Of a stretch of DNA of 64,000 bases, positions 10,153 through 18,186 are shown in pieces. The position numbers were made by a program, and so were the translations under genes. Numbering within the stretch: position 1 is the first letter of the stretch; each line of letters starts with the position of its first letter. A model generated the notes under the pieces. The model was not told the DNA's origin and searched no databases. It saw only the letters and a list, made by a program, of their open reading frames with translations. Source of the DNA: Caulobacter sp. Lineage in GTDB: Bacteria > Pseudomonadota > Alphaproteobacteria > Caulobacterales > Caulobacteraceae. The stretch spans positions 1 to 64,000 of the forward strand of contig JAQGIP010000114.1 in assembly GCA_028291055.1 (NCBI GenBank), read 5' to 3'.

Positions 10153-10989
10153 CTAGGGGAGGGCGACGCCGAGCTCTCCCGCCAGATCGCGGATGAACTG
10201 CCAGGCGACGCGGCCCGAGCGGCCGCCGCGCAGCTGGGCCCATTGCAGGGCGCGGCGGTCGAGGTCTTCCACCGCCAGCCCGAACCGCGCGGCGTAGCCC
10301 CGGATGGCGTCCAGATAGGTCGCCTGGTCCATTGGCGGGAAGCCCACCCACAGACCGAAGCGGTCGGAGACGGAGACCTCTTCCTCGGCGTCCTCGGCGG
10401 CGTTCAGCGCGCCGCGCGTCTCGGCGTGATCGCGCGGCATCAGGTGGCGGCGGTTGGAGGTGGCCACGAACAGCAGGTTGGCGGGAGGGCCGGCCACGCC
10501 GCCCTCCAGGGCCGATTTCAGGGCCTTGGCGGCGGCCGCGCCCTCCTCGAACGACAGGTCGTCGCACAGCACCACGAAGCGCTCCTGACGGCCGCGCAGC
10601 TGGTCGAACAGGCCGGGCAGGGCGGCGACGGCGTCGCGGTCGACTTCCACCAGCTTCAGGTCAGGGTGATCGGCGCACACGGCCATGAAGGCGGCCTTGG
10701 CCATGGAGCTCTTGCCGGTGCCGCGCACGCCCCACAACAGGGCGTGGTTGGCGGGCAGGCCGGCGGCGAACCGGCGCAGGTTGGCGAGGAAGCGCTCCTT
10801 CTGCCGCTCCACCCCCACCAGCAGGTCGAGCGCCAGGTCATAGTCCGGCGCGGGCAGGAAGGCGCCGGCTGCCGGATCGTGGCGAAACAGCCGCGCGCCA
10901 TCGAAGGACGGCGGGCTAGCGGCCGGGGGCGCCAGGCGCTCGAGCGCCTCGGCAATGCGGGTCAGAATAGGGACAAGATCATCGGTCAT
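10153..10989 (-). CDS. DUF815-family AAA+ ATPase
   Basis: 278 aa from ATG 10989 (MTDDLVPILTRI). Walker A is GVRGTGKSS, after NHALLWGV. Walker B is FVVLCDDLSF, followed by a sensor-like LLFVATSNRRHLMPRD and an arginine-rich VSDRFGLWVGF. The order and wording match the DUF815 family of predicted single-domain ATPases, whose substrate is unknown. It is transcribed against the neighbouring genes, its 3' end facing that of the NlpD-like gene with 25 bases between. It diverges from yajC over 118 bases. Confidence 0.9.
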   Translation of the reverse strand: MTDDLVPILTRIAEALERLAPPAASPPSFDGARLFRHDPAAGAFLPAPDYDLALDLLVGVERQKERFLANLRRFAAGLPANHALLWGVRGTGKSSMAKAAFMAVCADHPDLKLVEVDRDAVAALPGLFDQLRGRQERFVVLCDDLSFEEGAAAAKALKSALEGGVAGPPANLLFVATSNRRHLMPRDHAETRGALNAAEDAEEEVSVSDRFGLWVGFPPMDQATYLDAIRGYAARFGLAVEDLDRRALQWAQLRGGRSGRVAWQFIRDLAGELGVALP

Positions 10990-11107
10990 CGGTGCGTCTC
11001 GTAGCCTTCGGCGCCTTGCATTGCAAAAGGGGAGGCGAACCCCTAGTTTCCGCCGACCTGAAAACGGCCTGCTTCGCGGCAGCGCCGGAATTCGCTTTGG
11101 AGCTCCA

Positions 11108-11413
11108 ATGCCCACCGACCTGAACAGCCTGACGTCGATCGCTCTGCCGATCGGTCTGCTTGTCCTCTTCTACTTCATGATGATCCGCCCGCAGCAGCAG
11201 CGGGCCAAGCAGCATCAGACGATGCTGGGCGCCTTGAAGCGCAACGACATGGTCGTGCTCAACTCCGGCCTGATCGGCAAGGTCGTGCGCGTCGAGGACA
11301 AGGAAGTCGGCCTCGAAATCGCCCAGGGCGTCACCGTCAAGGTGGTCAAGGGCATGATCGCCGAAGTCCGCGTCAAGGGCGAGCCGGCGGCCGCCAACGA
11401 CGCCAAGGCGTGA
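11108..11413 (+). CDS. yajC: preprotein translocase subunit YajC
   Basis: 101 aa. The ATG at 11108 has TTTGGAG upstream. One membrane span (IALPIGLLVLFYFMMIRPQQ) ends in the family hallmark MIRPQQQRAKQH, followed by a small soluble domain (VVLNSGLIGKVVRVEDKEV). YajC associates with SecDF and the SecYEG holotranslocon. It is 28 bases from secD and probably first in the yajC-secD-secF operon. Confidence 0.97.
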   Translation: MPTDLNSLTSIALPIGLLVLFYFMMIRPQQQRAKQHQTMLGALKRNDMVVLNSGLIGKVVRVEDKEVGLEIAQGVTVKVVKGMIAEVRVKGEPAAANDAKA

Positions 11414-11441
11414 TCGCGGCGACGCTCGGAGCGACCCAGTC

Positions 11442-13031
11442 ATGATGAGCCTCGCGCGCTGGAAGATCATCGCCATTACGATGGCGGTGCTTTTCGGCGT
11501 CCTCTTCACCCTTCCGAACCTGCTGACGCCCGGCCAACTGGCCGCGCTGCCCGGCTTCCTGCCGCACAAGACGCTGAACCTGGGGCTCGACCTGCGGGGC
11601 GGGTCCTACCTCCTGCTGGAGGTGGATATCGATGCGTTGCGCGCGGAGAAGCTGAAGAACCTCACCGAGGACGTCCGCAACACGCTGAACGATGCGGACC
11701 TGGGCAACAACATCTCCCAGACCGGCAACACCATCAGCATTCGGCTGGCGGATCCCAATCGCATGAACGACGCGGTCAACGCGCTGAACAAGGTGGGGTC
11801 CCGGCTGAAGAACGGCTCGCGCGACATCAACATTTCCACGACGGGCGGGGCGCCGGAAGAGCGGCGTATCCAGATCACCTATTCCGACCTGGCCCTAACC
11901 GAAGGGGCGCGCGACGCGGTGGACCGCTCCATCGAGGTCGTGCGCAAGCGCCTCGACAAGACCGGCACCAAGGAAGTTTCCATCACGCCGCAGGGCGCCG
12001 ACCGGATCGTCATCCAGGCGCCGGGCGAAAGCGATCCGGAGAATCTGAAGAAGCTGATCGGCACCACCGCGAAGCTGACCTTTCAGATGGTGGTCGATGT
12101 CAGCCCTGAGGGCCCAATCCCGGTGGACTCCGAAGTGCTGCCCTACGACGAGGGCGGCCCGGGGGCCAAGCTTGTGGTCAAGCGGCGCGCGGTCGTATCC
12201 GGCGAAGACCTGACCAGCGCCAAGGGTGAGCCCGATCCGCAGAACGGCGGCTATCAGGTCGCGTTCCGCTTCAACGCCAAGGGCGGCAGCAAATTCGCCC
12301 ACATCACCACCGACAACATCGGCAAGCGCTTCGCCGCCGTGCTGGACGGCCGCATCATCTCCGCCCCGACCATCCAGGGCGCCATCATCGGCGGCCAGGG
12401 GGTGATCACCGGACACTTCGAGCAGGAGAAGGCCGTCACGCTGGGCAACCTGCTCAGCTCCGGTGCGTTGCCGGCGCCGCTGAAGGTCGAACAGCAGCGG
12501 GTCGTCACCGCCGAGCTGGGGGCCGACGCAATCAAGGCCGGCGCCATCTCGCTGGCCATCGGCGCCCTGCTGATCTTCGGATTCATCATGCTGGCCTATG
12601 GCCTGTTTGGCGTCTTCGCCGCGCTGGCCCTTCTGGCCAACATCCTGCTGCTGACCGGCTTCATGTCGATGACCCAATCGACGCTGACCTTGCCGGGCAT
12701 CGCGGGCCTGATCCTGACTCTTGCGGTGGCGGTCGATGCCAACGTGCTGATCTATGAGCGGATGCGCGACGAAGCGCGGTCCGGGCGAACGCCGATGGCG
12801 GCCGCCGATGCCGGCTACCGCCGCGCGTTGGTGTCGATCCTCGACGCCAACGTCACCACCCTGATCTCGGCCCTGATCATGATGATGATGGGCCAGGGGC
12901 CGGTGCGGGGCTTCGCCATCACCCTGATGGTCGGCGTCTTCACCTCGGTGTTCACCGCCGTGCTCTTCACCCAGGTGCTGATCAGCTACTGGTTCCGGGT
13001 GGCCAAGCCCAAAAAACTGCCGATCCTGTAG
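11442..13031 (+). CDS. secD: protein translocase subunit SecD
   Basis: 529 aa. After the first span, LGLDLRGGSYLLLEVD is the SecD signature. The large periplasmic P1 domain follows, then GHFEQEKAVTLGNLLSSGALPAP (as separate segments). The C-terminal RND-type bundle has TLPGIAGLILTLAVAVDANV and LIYERMRDE, including the proton-relay Asp of SecD. It uses the proton motive force to pull preproteins across the inner membrane. ATGATG at 11442 and 11445 gives two possible starts one codon apart. Confidence 0.97.
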   Translation: MMSLARWKIIAITMAVLFGVLFTLPNLLTPGQLAALPGFLPHKTLNLGLDLRGGSYLLLEVDIDALRAEKLKNLTEDVRNTLNDADLGNNISQTGNTISIRLADPNRMNDAVNALNKVGSRLKNGSRDINISTTGGAPEERRIQITYSDLALTEGARDAVDRSIEVVRKRLDKTGTKEVSITPQGADRIVIQAPGESDPENLKKLIGTTAKLTFQMVVDVSPEGPIPVDSEVLPYDEGGPGAKLVVKRRAVVSGEDLTSAKGEPDPQNGGYQVAFRFNAKGGSKFAHITTDNIGKRFAAVLDGRIISAPTIQGAIIGGQGVITGHFEQEKAVTLGNLLSSGALPAPLKVEQQRVVTAELGADAIKAGAISLAIGALLIFGFIMLAYGLFGVFAALALLANILLLTGFMSMTQSTLTLPGIAGLILTLAVAVDANVLIYERMRDEARSGRTPMAAADAGYRRALVSILDANVTTLISALIMMMMGQGPVRGFAITLMVGVFTSVFTAVLFTQVLISYWFRVAKPKKLPIL

Positions 13032-13045
13032 GAAGCTGACCGATC

Positions 13046-14005
13046 ATGTGGCCCCTCATCCGGTTTGTTCCGAGTCATACCCACTTCAAGTTCGTGGCCC
13101 TGGCCCCGTTCGCCGCCATCCTGTCGGCGATCGCCCTCATCATCTCGGGCGGCTTCTTCTACGTGAACCACGGCCTGAACCTGGGCGTGGACTTCACCGG
13201 CGGCACGGTCATGGAGGTCCAGACCAAGGGCCCCGCCGACCTGGGCGCCCTGCGCGGCAGTGTCGGTGGCTTCGGCGCCCATGACGCCACGGTCCAGGGC
13301 TTCCCCAACTCGCTCGATACGGCGATGATCCGCTTCAAGGCGCCGGAAGGCGTGGCGGCGGCTACCGCCGTCTCTACCGTCAAGGCGGGCCTGAGCCAGA
13401 AATTCCCGGGCATCGCCTTCAAGAGCGACTCCACGGTCGGCGCCAAGGTGTCAGGCGAGCTGCTGACCTCGGGCTTCATGTCCCTGGGCGTCGCCCTGCT
13501 GCTGATGCTGGCCTACATCTGGTTCCGCTTCCAGCTGCAGTTCGGCCTCGGCGCCGTGCTCGCCGTTTTCCACGACGTAGTGCTGACGCTGGGGCTGCTG
13601 GCCGCGCTGAAGATCGAGTTCTCGGTCACCTCCATCGCCGCCCTGCTGACCGTCATCGGCTATTCGATGAACGAGAAGGTCATCACCTTCGACCGGCTTC
13701 GCGAGAACCTGCGGAAATACAAGACCACGCCCCTGCGCGACGTCATCGACCTGTCGGAGAACGAGCGTCTGTCGCGCACCCTGATCACCGGGGCCTCGGC
13801 GCTGCTGGCGCTGTCGGGCTGTCTGTTCTTCGGCGGTCAGGCCCTGTTCCCGCTGGTCTTCACCATGACCTTCGGCATCATCATCGGCACCTATTCCTCG
13901 GTCTATGTGGCCCTGCCGGTGATCCTGCTGTGGGGCGTCAACCGCAACGATGACGATGACGCCGCGCCGATCAAGCCGCAGGGCGCGCGGGTTTCGCGGG
14001 CCTGA
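13046..14005 (+). CDS. secF: protein translocase subunit SecF
   Basis: 319 aa, 14 bases after secD. The first span is followed by LGVDFTGGTVMEVQ (the SecF DFxGG motif). The C-terminal bundle contains FSVTSIAALLTVIGYSMNEK and VITFDRLREN, conserved in SecF. The tail is short and acidic (NRNDDDDAAPIK). It forms the SecD-SecF proton-driven complex. The next gene begins 4 bases after the stop. Confidence 0.97.
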   Translation: MWPLIRFVPSHTHFKFVALAPFAAILSAIALIISGGFFYVNHGLNLGVDFTGGTVMEVQTKGPADLGALRGSVGGFGAHDATVQGFPNSLDTAMIRFKAPEGVAAATAVSTVKAGLSQKFPGIAFKSDSTVGAKVSGELLTSGFMSLGVALLLMLAYIWFRFQLQFGLGAVLAVFHDVVLTLGLLAALKIEFSVTSIAALLTVIGYSMNEKVITFDRLRENLRKYKTTPLRDVIDLSENERLSRTLITGASALLALSGCLFFGGQALFPLVFTMTFGIIIGTYSSVYVALPVILLWGVNRNDDDDAAPIKPQGARVSRA

Positions 14006-14009
14006 CGCC

Positions 14010-14369
14010 ATGCTGCGCCAGCCGCCCTCCATCGATGCCTGGGGCGGGGGTGGTTTCCGCGTCAACGGCCAGTGGCATGACGGTTCGCTGCTGATCCTGG
14101 ACGACGCCGTCCACCCGTGGAGCGGCAAGCGGCTGGCCGACCTGACCGAAGCCGATTTCACCCAGGTGTTCGCCGCCGGGCGCGAGGTGGTGGAGTTCAT
14201 CCTGCTGGGTACGGGCCTGACGCCGGGCCTGCCGTCACGGGATCTGCGCGAGGCGATCAAGGCGCGCGGCCTGGGCCTGGAGTATATGAGCACCGAGGCC
14301 GCGACGCGGACCTACAATGTTCTGGCCACGGAAGGGCGACGGGTCGCCGCCGCGCTGATCGCCGTTTAG
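14010..14369 (+). CDS. Mth938-like (DUF498) protein, NDUFAF3 homologue
   Basis: 119 aa from ATG 14010, immediately after secF. IDAWGGGGFRVNGQWHDGSL at the start and FILLGTGLTPGLPSRDLREA in the middle match the Mth938/DUF498 fold. The mitochondrial member, NDUFAF3, is a complex I assembly factor. Alphaproteobacterial homologues commonly sit next to secDF. The bacterial function is not established. An upstream in-frame ATG inside secF is ignored because the protein then gains an unrelated Arg-rich stretch. Confidence 0.88.
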   Translation: MLRQPPSIDAWGGGGFRVNGQWHDGSLLILDDAVHPWSGKRLADLTEADFTQVFAAGREVVEFILLGTGLTPGLPSRDLREAIKARGLGLEYMSTEAATRTYNVLATEGRRVAAALIAV

Positions 14370-14456
14370 CATCCGTGGGTGCGGCGCCCAGCCTTTGCAG
14401 GTGCGGCGAAGCGTCCTATAGGTCCCGTCTGGGCTGGAACACTCGAGGACCTCGTC

Positions 14457-15071
14457 ATGGGCGCTCTACTATCTAACTTCCGCAATACCGTGATCGCGAG
14501 CGTCGTGCTGGCGTTGATCATTGTCGTCGGCTACGCGCTACACAATCCGAGTGGACAGGAGGCCTTCCTACAGGCGGTGTTCCGCTGGCTGCACGTCTTC
14601 TTCGGTATCCTTTGGATCGGCCTGCTCTACTATTTCAACTTCGTCCAAATCCGGGTGATGCCGAACGTTCCCGCCGAGCTGAAGCCGGCGGTCTCCAAAT
14701 ACATCGCGCCCGAGGCGCTGTTCTGGTTCCGCTGGTCCGCCCTGGCGACCTGGGTGATGGGGATCATCCTGGCCATCAGCCGCGGCTACCTGCTGCCGGC
14801 GGCCACCCTGGGCTTCGCTGCGGAAGGCGGCCTGAAGGCCAACATCGGCATGACCTTCATCGGTCTAGGCATGTGGCTGGGCACGATCATGTTCCTGAAC
14901 GTCTGGGGCATCATCTGGCCCAACCAGAAGAAGGCGCTGGGCATCGTGGAAGCCGACGCCGACACCAAGGCCAAGGCCGCCCGCACTGCCATGCTGGCGT
15001 CGCGCGTGAACATGCTGCTGTCGATCCCGATGCTGGTCTGCATGACCATGAACCAGACGATCTTCAACTAG
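14457..15071 (+). CDS. PuuD-like urate-oxidase N-terminal membrane protein
   Basis: 204 aa from ATG 14457 with five to six hydrophobic segments. WLHVFFGILWIGLLYYFNFV is the hallmark of the PuuD/urate-hydroxylase membrane domain, and LNVWGIIWPNQKKALGI follows a later span. The family is a membrane urate hydroxylase with a C-terminal cytochrome c domain in some members. Here no CxxCH motif is present, so only the membrane part exists. Short family members are often annotated as DUF989 or urate oxidase N-terminal proteins without proven activity. It is followed by a strong terminator. Confidence 0.75.
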   Translation: MGALLSNFRNTVIASVVLALIIVVGYALHNPSGQEAFLQAVFRWLHVFFGILWIGLLYYFNFVQIRVMPNVPAELKPAVSKYIAPEALFWFRWSALATWVMGIILAISRGYLLPAATLGFAAEGGLKANIGMTFIGLGMWLGTIMFLNVWGIIWPNQKKALGIVEADADTKAKAARTAMLASRVNMLLSIPMLVCMTMNQTIFN

Positions 15072-15093
15072 CACCGACGCCGAAATCACGAGG

Positions 15094-15121
15094 GGGCCTG
15101 CCGTTCGCGGCGGGCCCTTTT
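15094..15121 (+). terminator. intrinsic terminator after the PuuD-like gene
   Basis: A 10-bp stem GGGCCTGCCG/CGGCGGGCCC closes a TTCG tetraloop (15094-15117) and runs into TTTT. There is one G-U pair and no bulge. It lies 23 bases after the stop codon and ends the secDF-side transcripts before the squalene-synthase-like gene. Confidence 0.9.
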
Positions 15122-15142
15122 CGTTTGTGGCATACCCGGACC

Positions 15143-15868
15143 ATGCCCCACGCCGACATGACCGAAGAACTGGACGACACCGTCCGCCAGGCCGACCCCG
15201 ACCGCTGGCTGGCCGCGCGCTTCATCGCCGACGAGACGGCGCGCGCGGAGGTGGTGGCGCTCTATGCCCTGAACAACGAACTGGCCCGCGCGGCCCAGGT
15301 GGCGAGCAACGCCTTGCTGGGCGAGATCCGGCTGACCTGGTGGCGCGAAGCCATGGAGGAGGTCGCCGCCGGCAAGCCCCATCGCCGTCACCCGATCGTC
15401 GACGTGCTGGCCCACTCGGCCTTCGATCCGCTGGAGCTGGCGGCCCTGGCCGACGCGCGCCTGCCGGACCTGGACGCCGAGCCTTTCGCCGATGAACCTG
15501 CGCTGCTTGACTATGTGGACGCCACGGCGGGCGCGCTGATGGGCCTGGCCGCGCGCAGGCTGCATGCGGACGCCCGGGACGGGCAGGTGCGCTCGGCGGC
15601 CCGCGCCTGGGCTCTGACGGGGCTGTGGCGGGCAGGGGAGGCCAGCGGCAAGGCTCGCCTGCCGGACGGCTGGACCGAGCGCCAGCTGCGCCCCCGCGTC
15701 GCCGCCGCCCTGGCGGCCGCCAACCGCGAAGCCAAGGACCTGCCGGCGGAGGCGTTTCCGGCGGTGGCCTACGCGGCCCTGGCCGGCCGCTATGTGGCGG
15801 GCGCGCGGATGGGCGAGCTCGAACGCAAGGCGCGCCTTACCTGGGCGGTGGCCCGGGGGAAGGTCTGA
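15143..15868 (+). CDS. squalene/phytoene synthase-fold protein, NDUFAF6-like
   Basis: 241 aa from ATG 15143 (another ATG at 15158). DRWLAARFIADETARAEVV and ALYALNNELARAAQVA, then LTWWREAMEEV, match the squalene/phytoene synthase superfamily branch that includes mitochondrial NDUFAF6. The catalytic Asp-rich DxxxD pairs of true head-to-head prenyl synthases are not evident, and the protein is shorter than synthases (about 280 aa). A non-enzymatic assembly role is plausible. It converges on the serine hydrolase with 13 bases between stops. Confidence 0.82.
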   Translation: MPHADMTEELDDTVRQADPDRWLAARFIADETARAEVVALYALNNELARAAQVASNALLGEIRLTWWREAMEEVAAGKPHRRHPIVDVLAHSAFDPLELAALADARLPDLDAEPFADEPALLDYVDATAGALMGLAARRLHADARDGQVRSAARAWALTGLWRAGEASGKARLPDGWTERQLRPRVAAALAAANREAKDLPAEAFPAVAYAALAGRYVAGARMGELERKARLTWAVARGKV

Positions 15869-15881
15869 GGCGGCCGGCCTG

Positions 15882-17072
15882 TTAGCCGCGATCCATCGCC
15901 GCGGCGACCAGGTCCTGCGTCAGGTCCTGCAGGCGCGGCATCCCCTCCTGCAACATGCGCTGGATCATGCCGACGAACAGGACGTCGTTGCGCGGATCGA
16001 TCCAGAACCACACACCGCTCGCGCCGTCCCATTGGTAGGTTCCGGGCCCGACGGGCCGGCCGGCCGCCGCCGGGTCGGTGAACACCGCACCGTTGAAGGC
16101 GTAGCCGCGCCCGGGCGCGATGCGCTGGAAGCCGGCCTCGACGCCGGCGGTGAGGATGCGCTCGGGCAGATGGTTGGTGGTCATCAGCGCCACCGACTCA
16201 CGCGTCAGGATACGCACCCCGCCCAACTCGCCGCCGTTCAGCAGCATCTGGGCGAAGCGGGCGTAGTCGTCGAGGGTCGAATAGAGGCCGCCGCCGCCGG
16301 AGGCGATCCTGGGGGCGACGGCGGGGTCGCGCACGAAGCCCGGCATGGTGAGCACCGCCAGGGTCGGCGTGCCGTAGCGATGATAGAGGGTCGCCAGGCG
16401 CGGCAGCTTTTCCTCGGGCAGGTGGAAGCCGGTGTCGACCATGCCCAGGGGTTCAAACAGGGTCTCGCGCATGAAGTCGGCAAGGGTCTGGCCCGTCAGG
16501 CGTTCGATGATCGCGCCCTGCAGGTCCATCGACAGGGAATATCGCCAGGTGGCGCCCGGCTGGTAGGCGAGTGGGACGGCCGCCAGGCGGCGGGCGAAAT
16601 CGGCCAGGCCGTCCGCCTCCCAGATCCCGGCCTTGATGTAGGCGGTGTCGGTGGGGTCGTGCGGACCCGGGCCGATGCCGTAGCCGAAGCCCGCGGTGTG
16701 GGTCATCAATTGCAGCAGGGTTGGCGGGTGGCTGGGCAGGCCGCCGTCCGGCCCCCGGAGGTCCGCGAACTCCGGCAGATGCCTGGCGATCGGATCATCC
16801 ATCGCCCACAGGCCGCGTTCGAAGAGGATCATCATGGCGGCGGCCGTGACAGGCTTGGTCATGGAATAGATGCGATAGATGGTGTCCTCGGCGAGTGGCT
16901 CGCCGCCGGCGATGTCCTTCAGGCCGAGCGTGGCGCGATGCAGCACCTTGCCGTGCTGGGCCACCAGGAAGGCCGCGCCGGCCAGTTCCCCGGCGGCGAT
17001 ATGGCCCGACAGCATGGCGTCGATGGCCAGCAGGGCGCCGGGGTCGATCTCGCGCGGGGTTGTGGTCGTCAC
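15882..17072 (-). CDS. beta-lactamase-family serine hydrolase (esterase-like)
   Basis: 396 aa from GTG 17072, one base after the GH130 stop. A longer open frame upstream only repeats GH130 DNA in another frame. Class C/penicillin-binding fold motifs are present: SMTK with nucleophile Ser about 70 and Lys about 73, and YSL about residues 178-180. The LMTHTAGFGYGIG segment is typical of EstB-like esterases. No signal peptide is seen, so cytoplasmic action is likely. As last gene of the GH1-symporter-GH130 operon it may deacylate an imported glycoside. The substrate is unknown. Confidence 0.88.
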   Translation of the reverse strand: MTTTTPREIDPGALLAIDAMLSGHIAAGELAGAAFLVAQHGKVLHRATLGLKDIAGGEPLAEDTIYRIYSMTKPVTAAAMMILFERGLWAMDDPIARHLPEFADLRGPDGGLPSHPPTLLQLMTHTAGFGYGIGPGPHDPTDTAYIKAGIWEADGLADFARRLAAVPLAYQPGATWRYSLSMDLQGAIIERLTGQTLADFMRETLFEPLGMVDTGFHLPEEKLPRLATLYHRYGTPTLAVLTMPGFVRDPAVAPRIASGGGGLYSTLDDYARFAQMLLNGGELGGVRILTRESVALMTTNHLPERILTAGVEAGFQRIAPGRGYAFNGAVFTDPAAAGRPVGPGTYQWDGASGVWFWIDPRNDVLFVGMIQRMLQEGMPRLQDLTQDLVAAAMDRG

Positions 17073-17073
17073 G

Positions 17074-18186
17074 TCAGCTCTCCGCGTCGCAAATGGGAGC
17101 GGTCGAAACGCCGATGCGTGAGTCCGCCAAGCCGACATAGAGCAGCCATTGGCCTTCAAACGCCACCAGGCCCTGGGCGAAGCAGACGTTGCCGACCTGG
17201 CCGTGAGCTTCCGCGGTATCGATGCGCAGGAAGGGCTGCAGGTCGCGCGCGATGACGGCGGTGGGGTCGTTGAGGTCGAACAGGATCTGGCCGGGCTGAT
17301 AGGCGAACGGCGGGGCGGCGGGATCACCGTCCTGCCAATGGTTGCCGCCGTTGTAGATGAGGACGATGCCTTCCGGCGTCAGCAGGGCCGGCGGGCCGGG
17401 CTCGGTCAGCAGGGAATCGAAGCGGCCCTTTCGCGGGCCGGCCAGGGGGCGAAGGCCGGTGGGGCCGGCGATGCGGTCGATCTTCCACGACGAGCCTCCC
17501 GCGCCCGCGCCGGGGTCCCAGGTGAGGTAACGGTCAGGCGCCGTCTCGACCTCCACCGGGGTCCATTTGATCAGATCGCGCGACGTGGCCGCGTAGATGT
17601 AGCCCTCGCCCCAGTACATCCAGAAGACGCCGCCGTGGCGGGCCGCCACCAGCCGGCCGTCCTTCAGTTCGGTGAGGATGGCGCCGGCCTTGGTGGTGTT
17701 GCGAACATAGCGGGTGCCCGCGAAGGCCGGCCCGTGCTTGGTCCAGTGGCGCAGGTCCGGCGAGGTGGCGGTGAACAGGCAGCCGACCTTGCCGTCGAAG
17801 GCGGTGTAGGTGCACACGAAGCCGCCGTCGGGGCTTTCCACCAGGCGCGGGTCCTCGATGCCGCCGGGCCACTCCCATGCCTGCCAGGGGTCGTCGCCGG
17901 GGGCGAGAACGGGCTCGGGTTCGAGTTCGAAGAGGCGGCCGTCGGTGCTGGTCGCCAGGCCCAGGCGCGAGGTGCCGGCATAGCGGCCGACGCCGTCTTC
18001 GGCGCGGACGAGGAGGCAGACCTTGCCGTCATGCACCACGGCGCCCGGGTTGAAGGCGTCCTTGGCCGCCCAGGCGATGTCCGGTCCGCCGACCGGGCAG
18101 TTGAAGGTCACGTCCGGCCGTATTTCCAGGATGCGCTCGGGACGGGTGAAGGGGCCAAGGCCCACGGTCGAGGCGGCGTTGGTCAT
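17074..18186 (-). CDS. GH130-family glycoside phosphorylase/hydrolase (mannoside type)
   Basis: 370 aa. Five-bladed propeller features are visible: KDAFNPGAVVHDGKVCLLVR, EWPGGIEDPRLVESPDGGFV and VLIYNGGNHW. GIEDPR carries the conserved Asp region of GH130. Family members phosphorolyse or hydrolyse beta-1,2- or beta-1,4-mannosides in the cytosol. Which linkage applies cannot be read from the sequence. It overlaps the symporter gene by 4 bases, linking uptake and cleavage. Confidence 0.88.
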   Translation of the reverse strand: MTNAASTVGLGPFTRPERILEIRPDVTFNCPVGGPDIAWAAKDAFNPGAVVHDGKVCLLVRAEDGVGRYAGTSRLGLATSTDGRLFELEPEPVLAPGDDPWQAWEWPGGIEDPRLVESPDGGFVCTYTAFDGKVGCLFTATSPDLRHWTKHGPAFAGTRYVRNTTKAGAILTELKDGRLVAARHGGVFWMYWGEGYIYAATSRDLIKWTPVEVETAPDRYLTWDPGAGAGGSSWKIDRIAGPTGLRPLAGPRKGRFDSLLTEPGPPALLTPEGIVLIYNGGNHWQDGDPAAPPFAYQPGQILFDLNDPTAVIARDLQPFLRIDTAEAHGQVGNVCFAQGLVAFEGQWLLYVGLADSRIGVSTAPICDAES

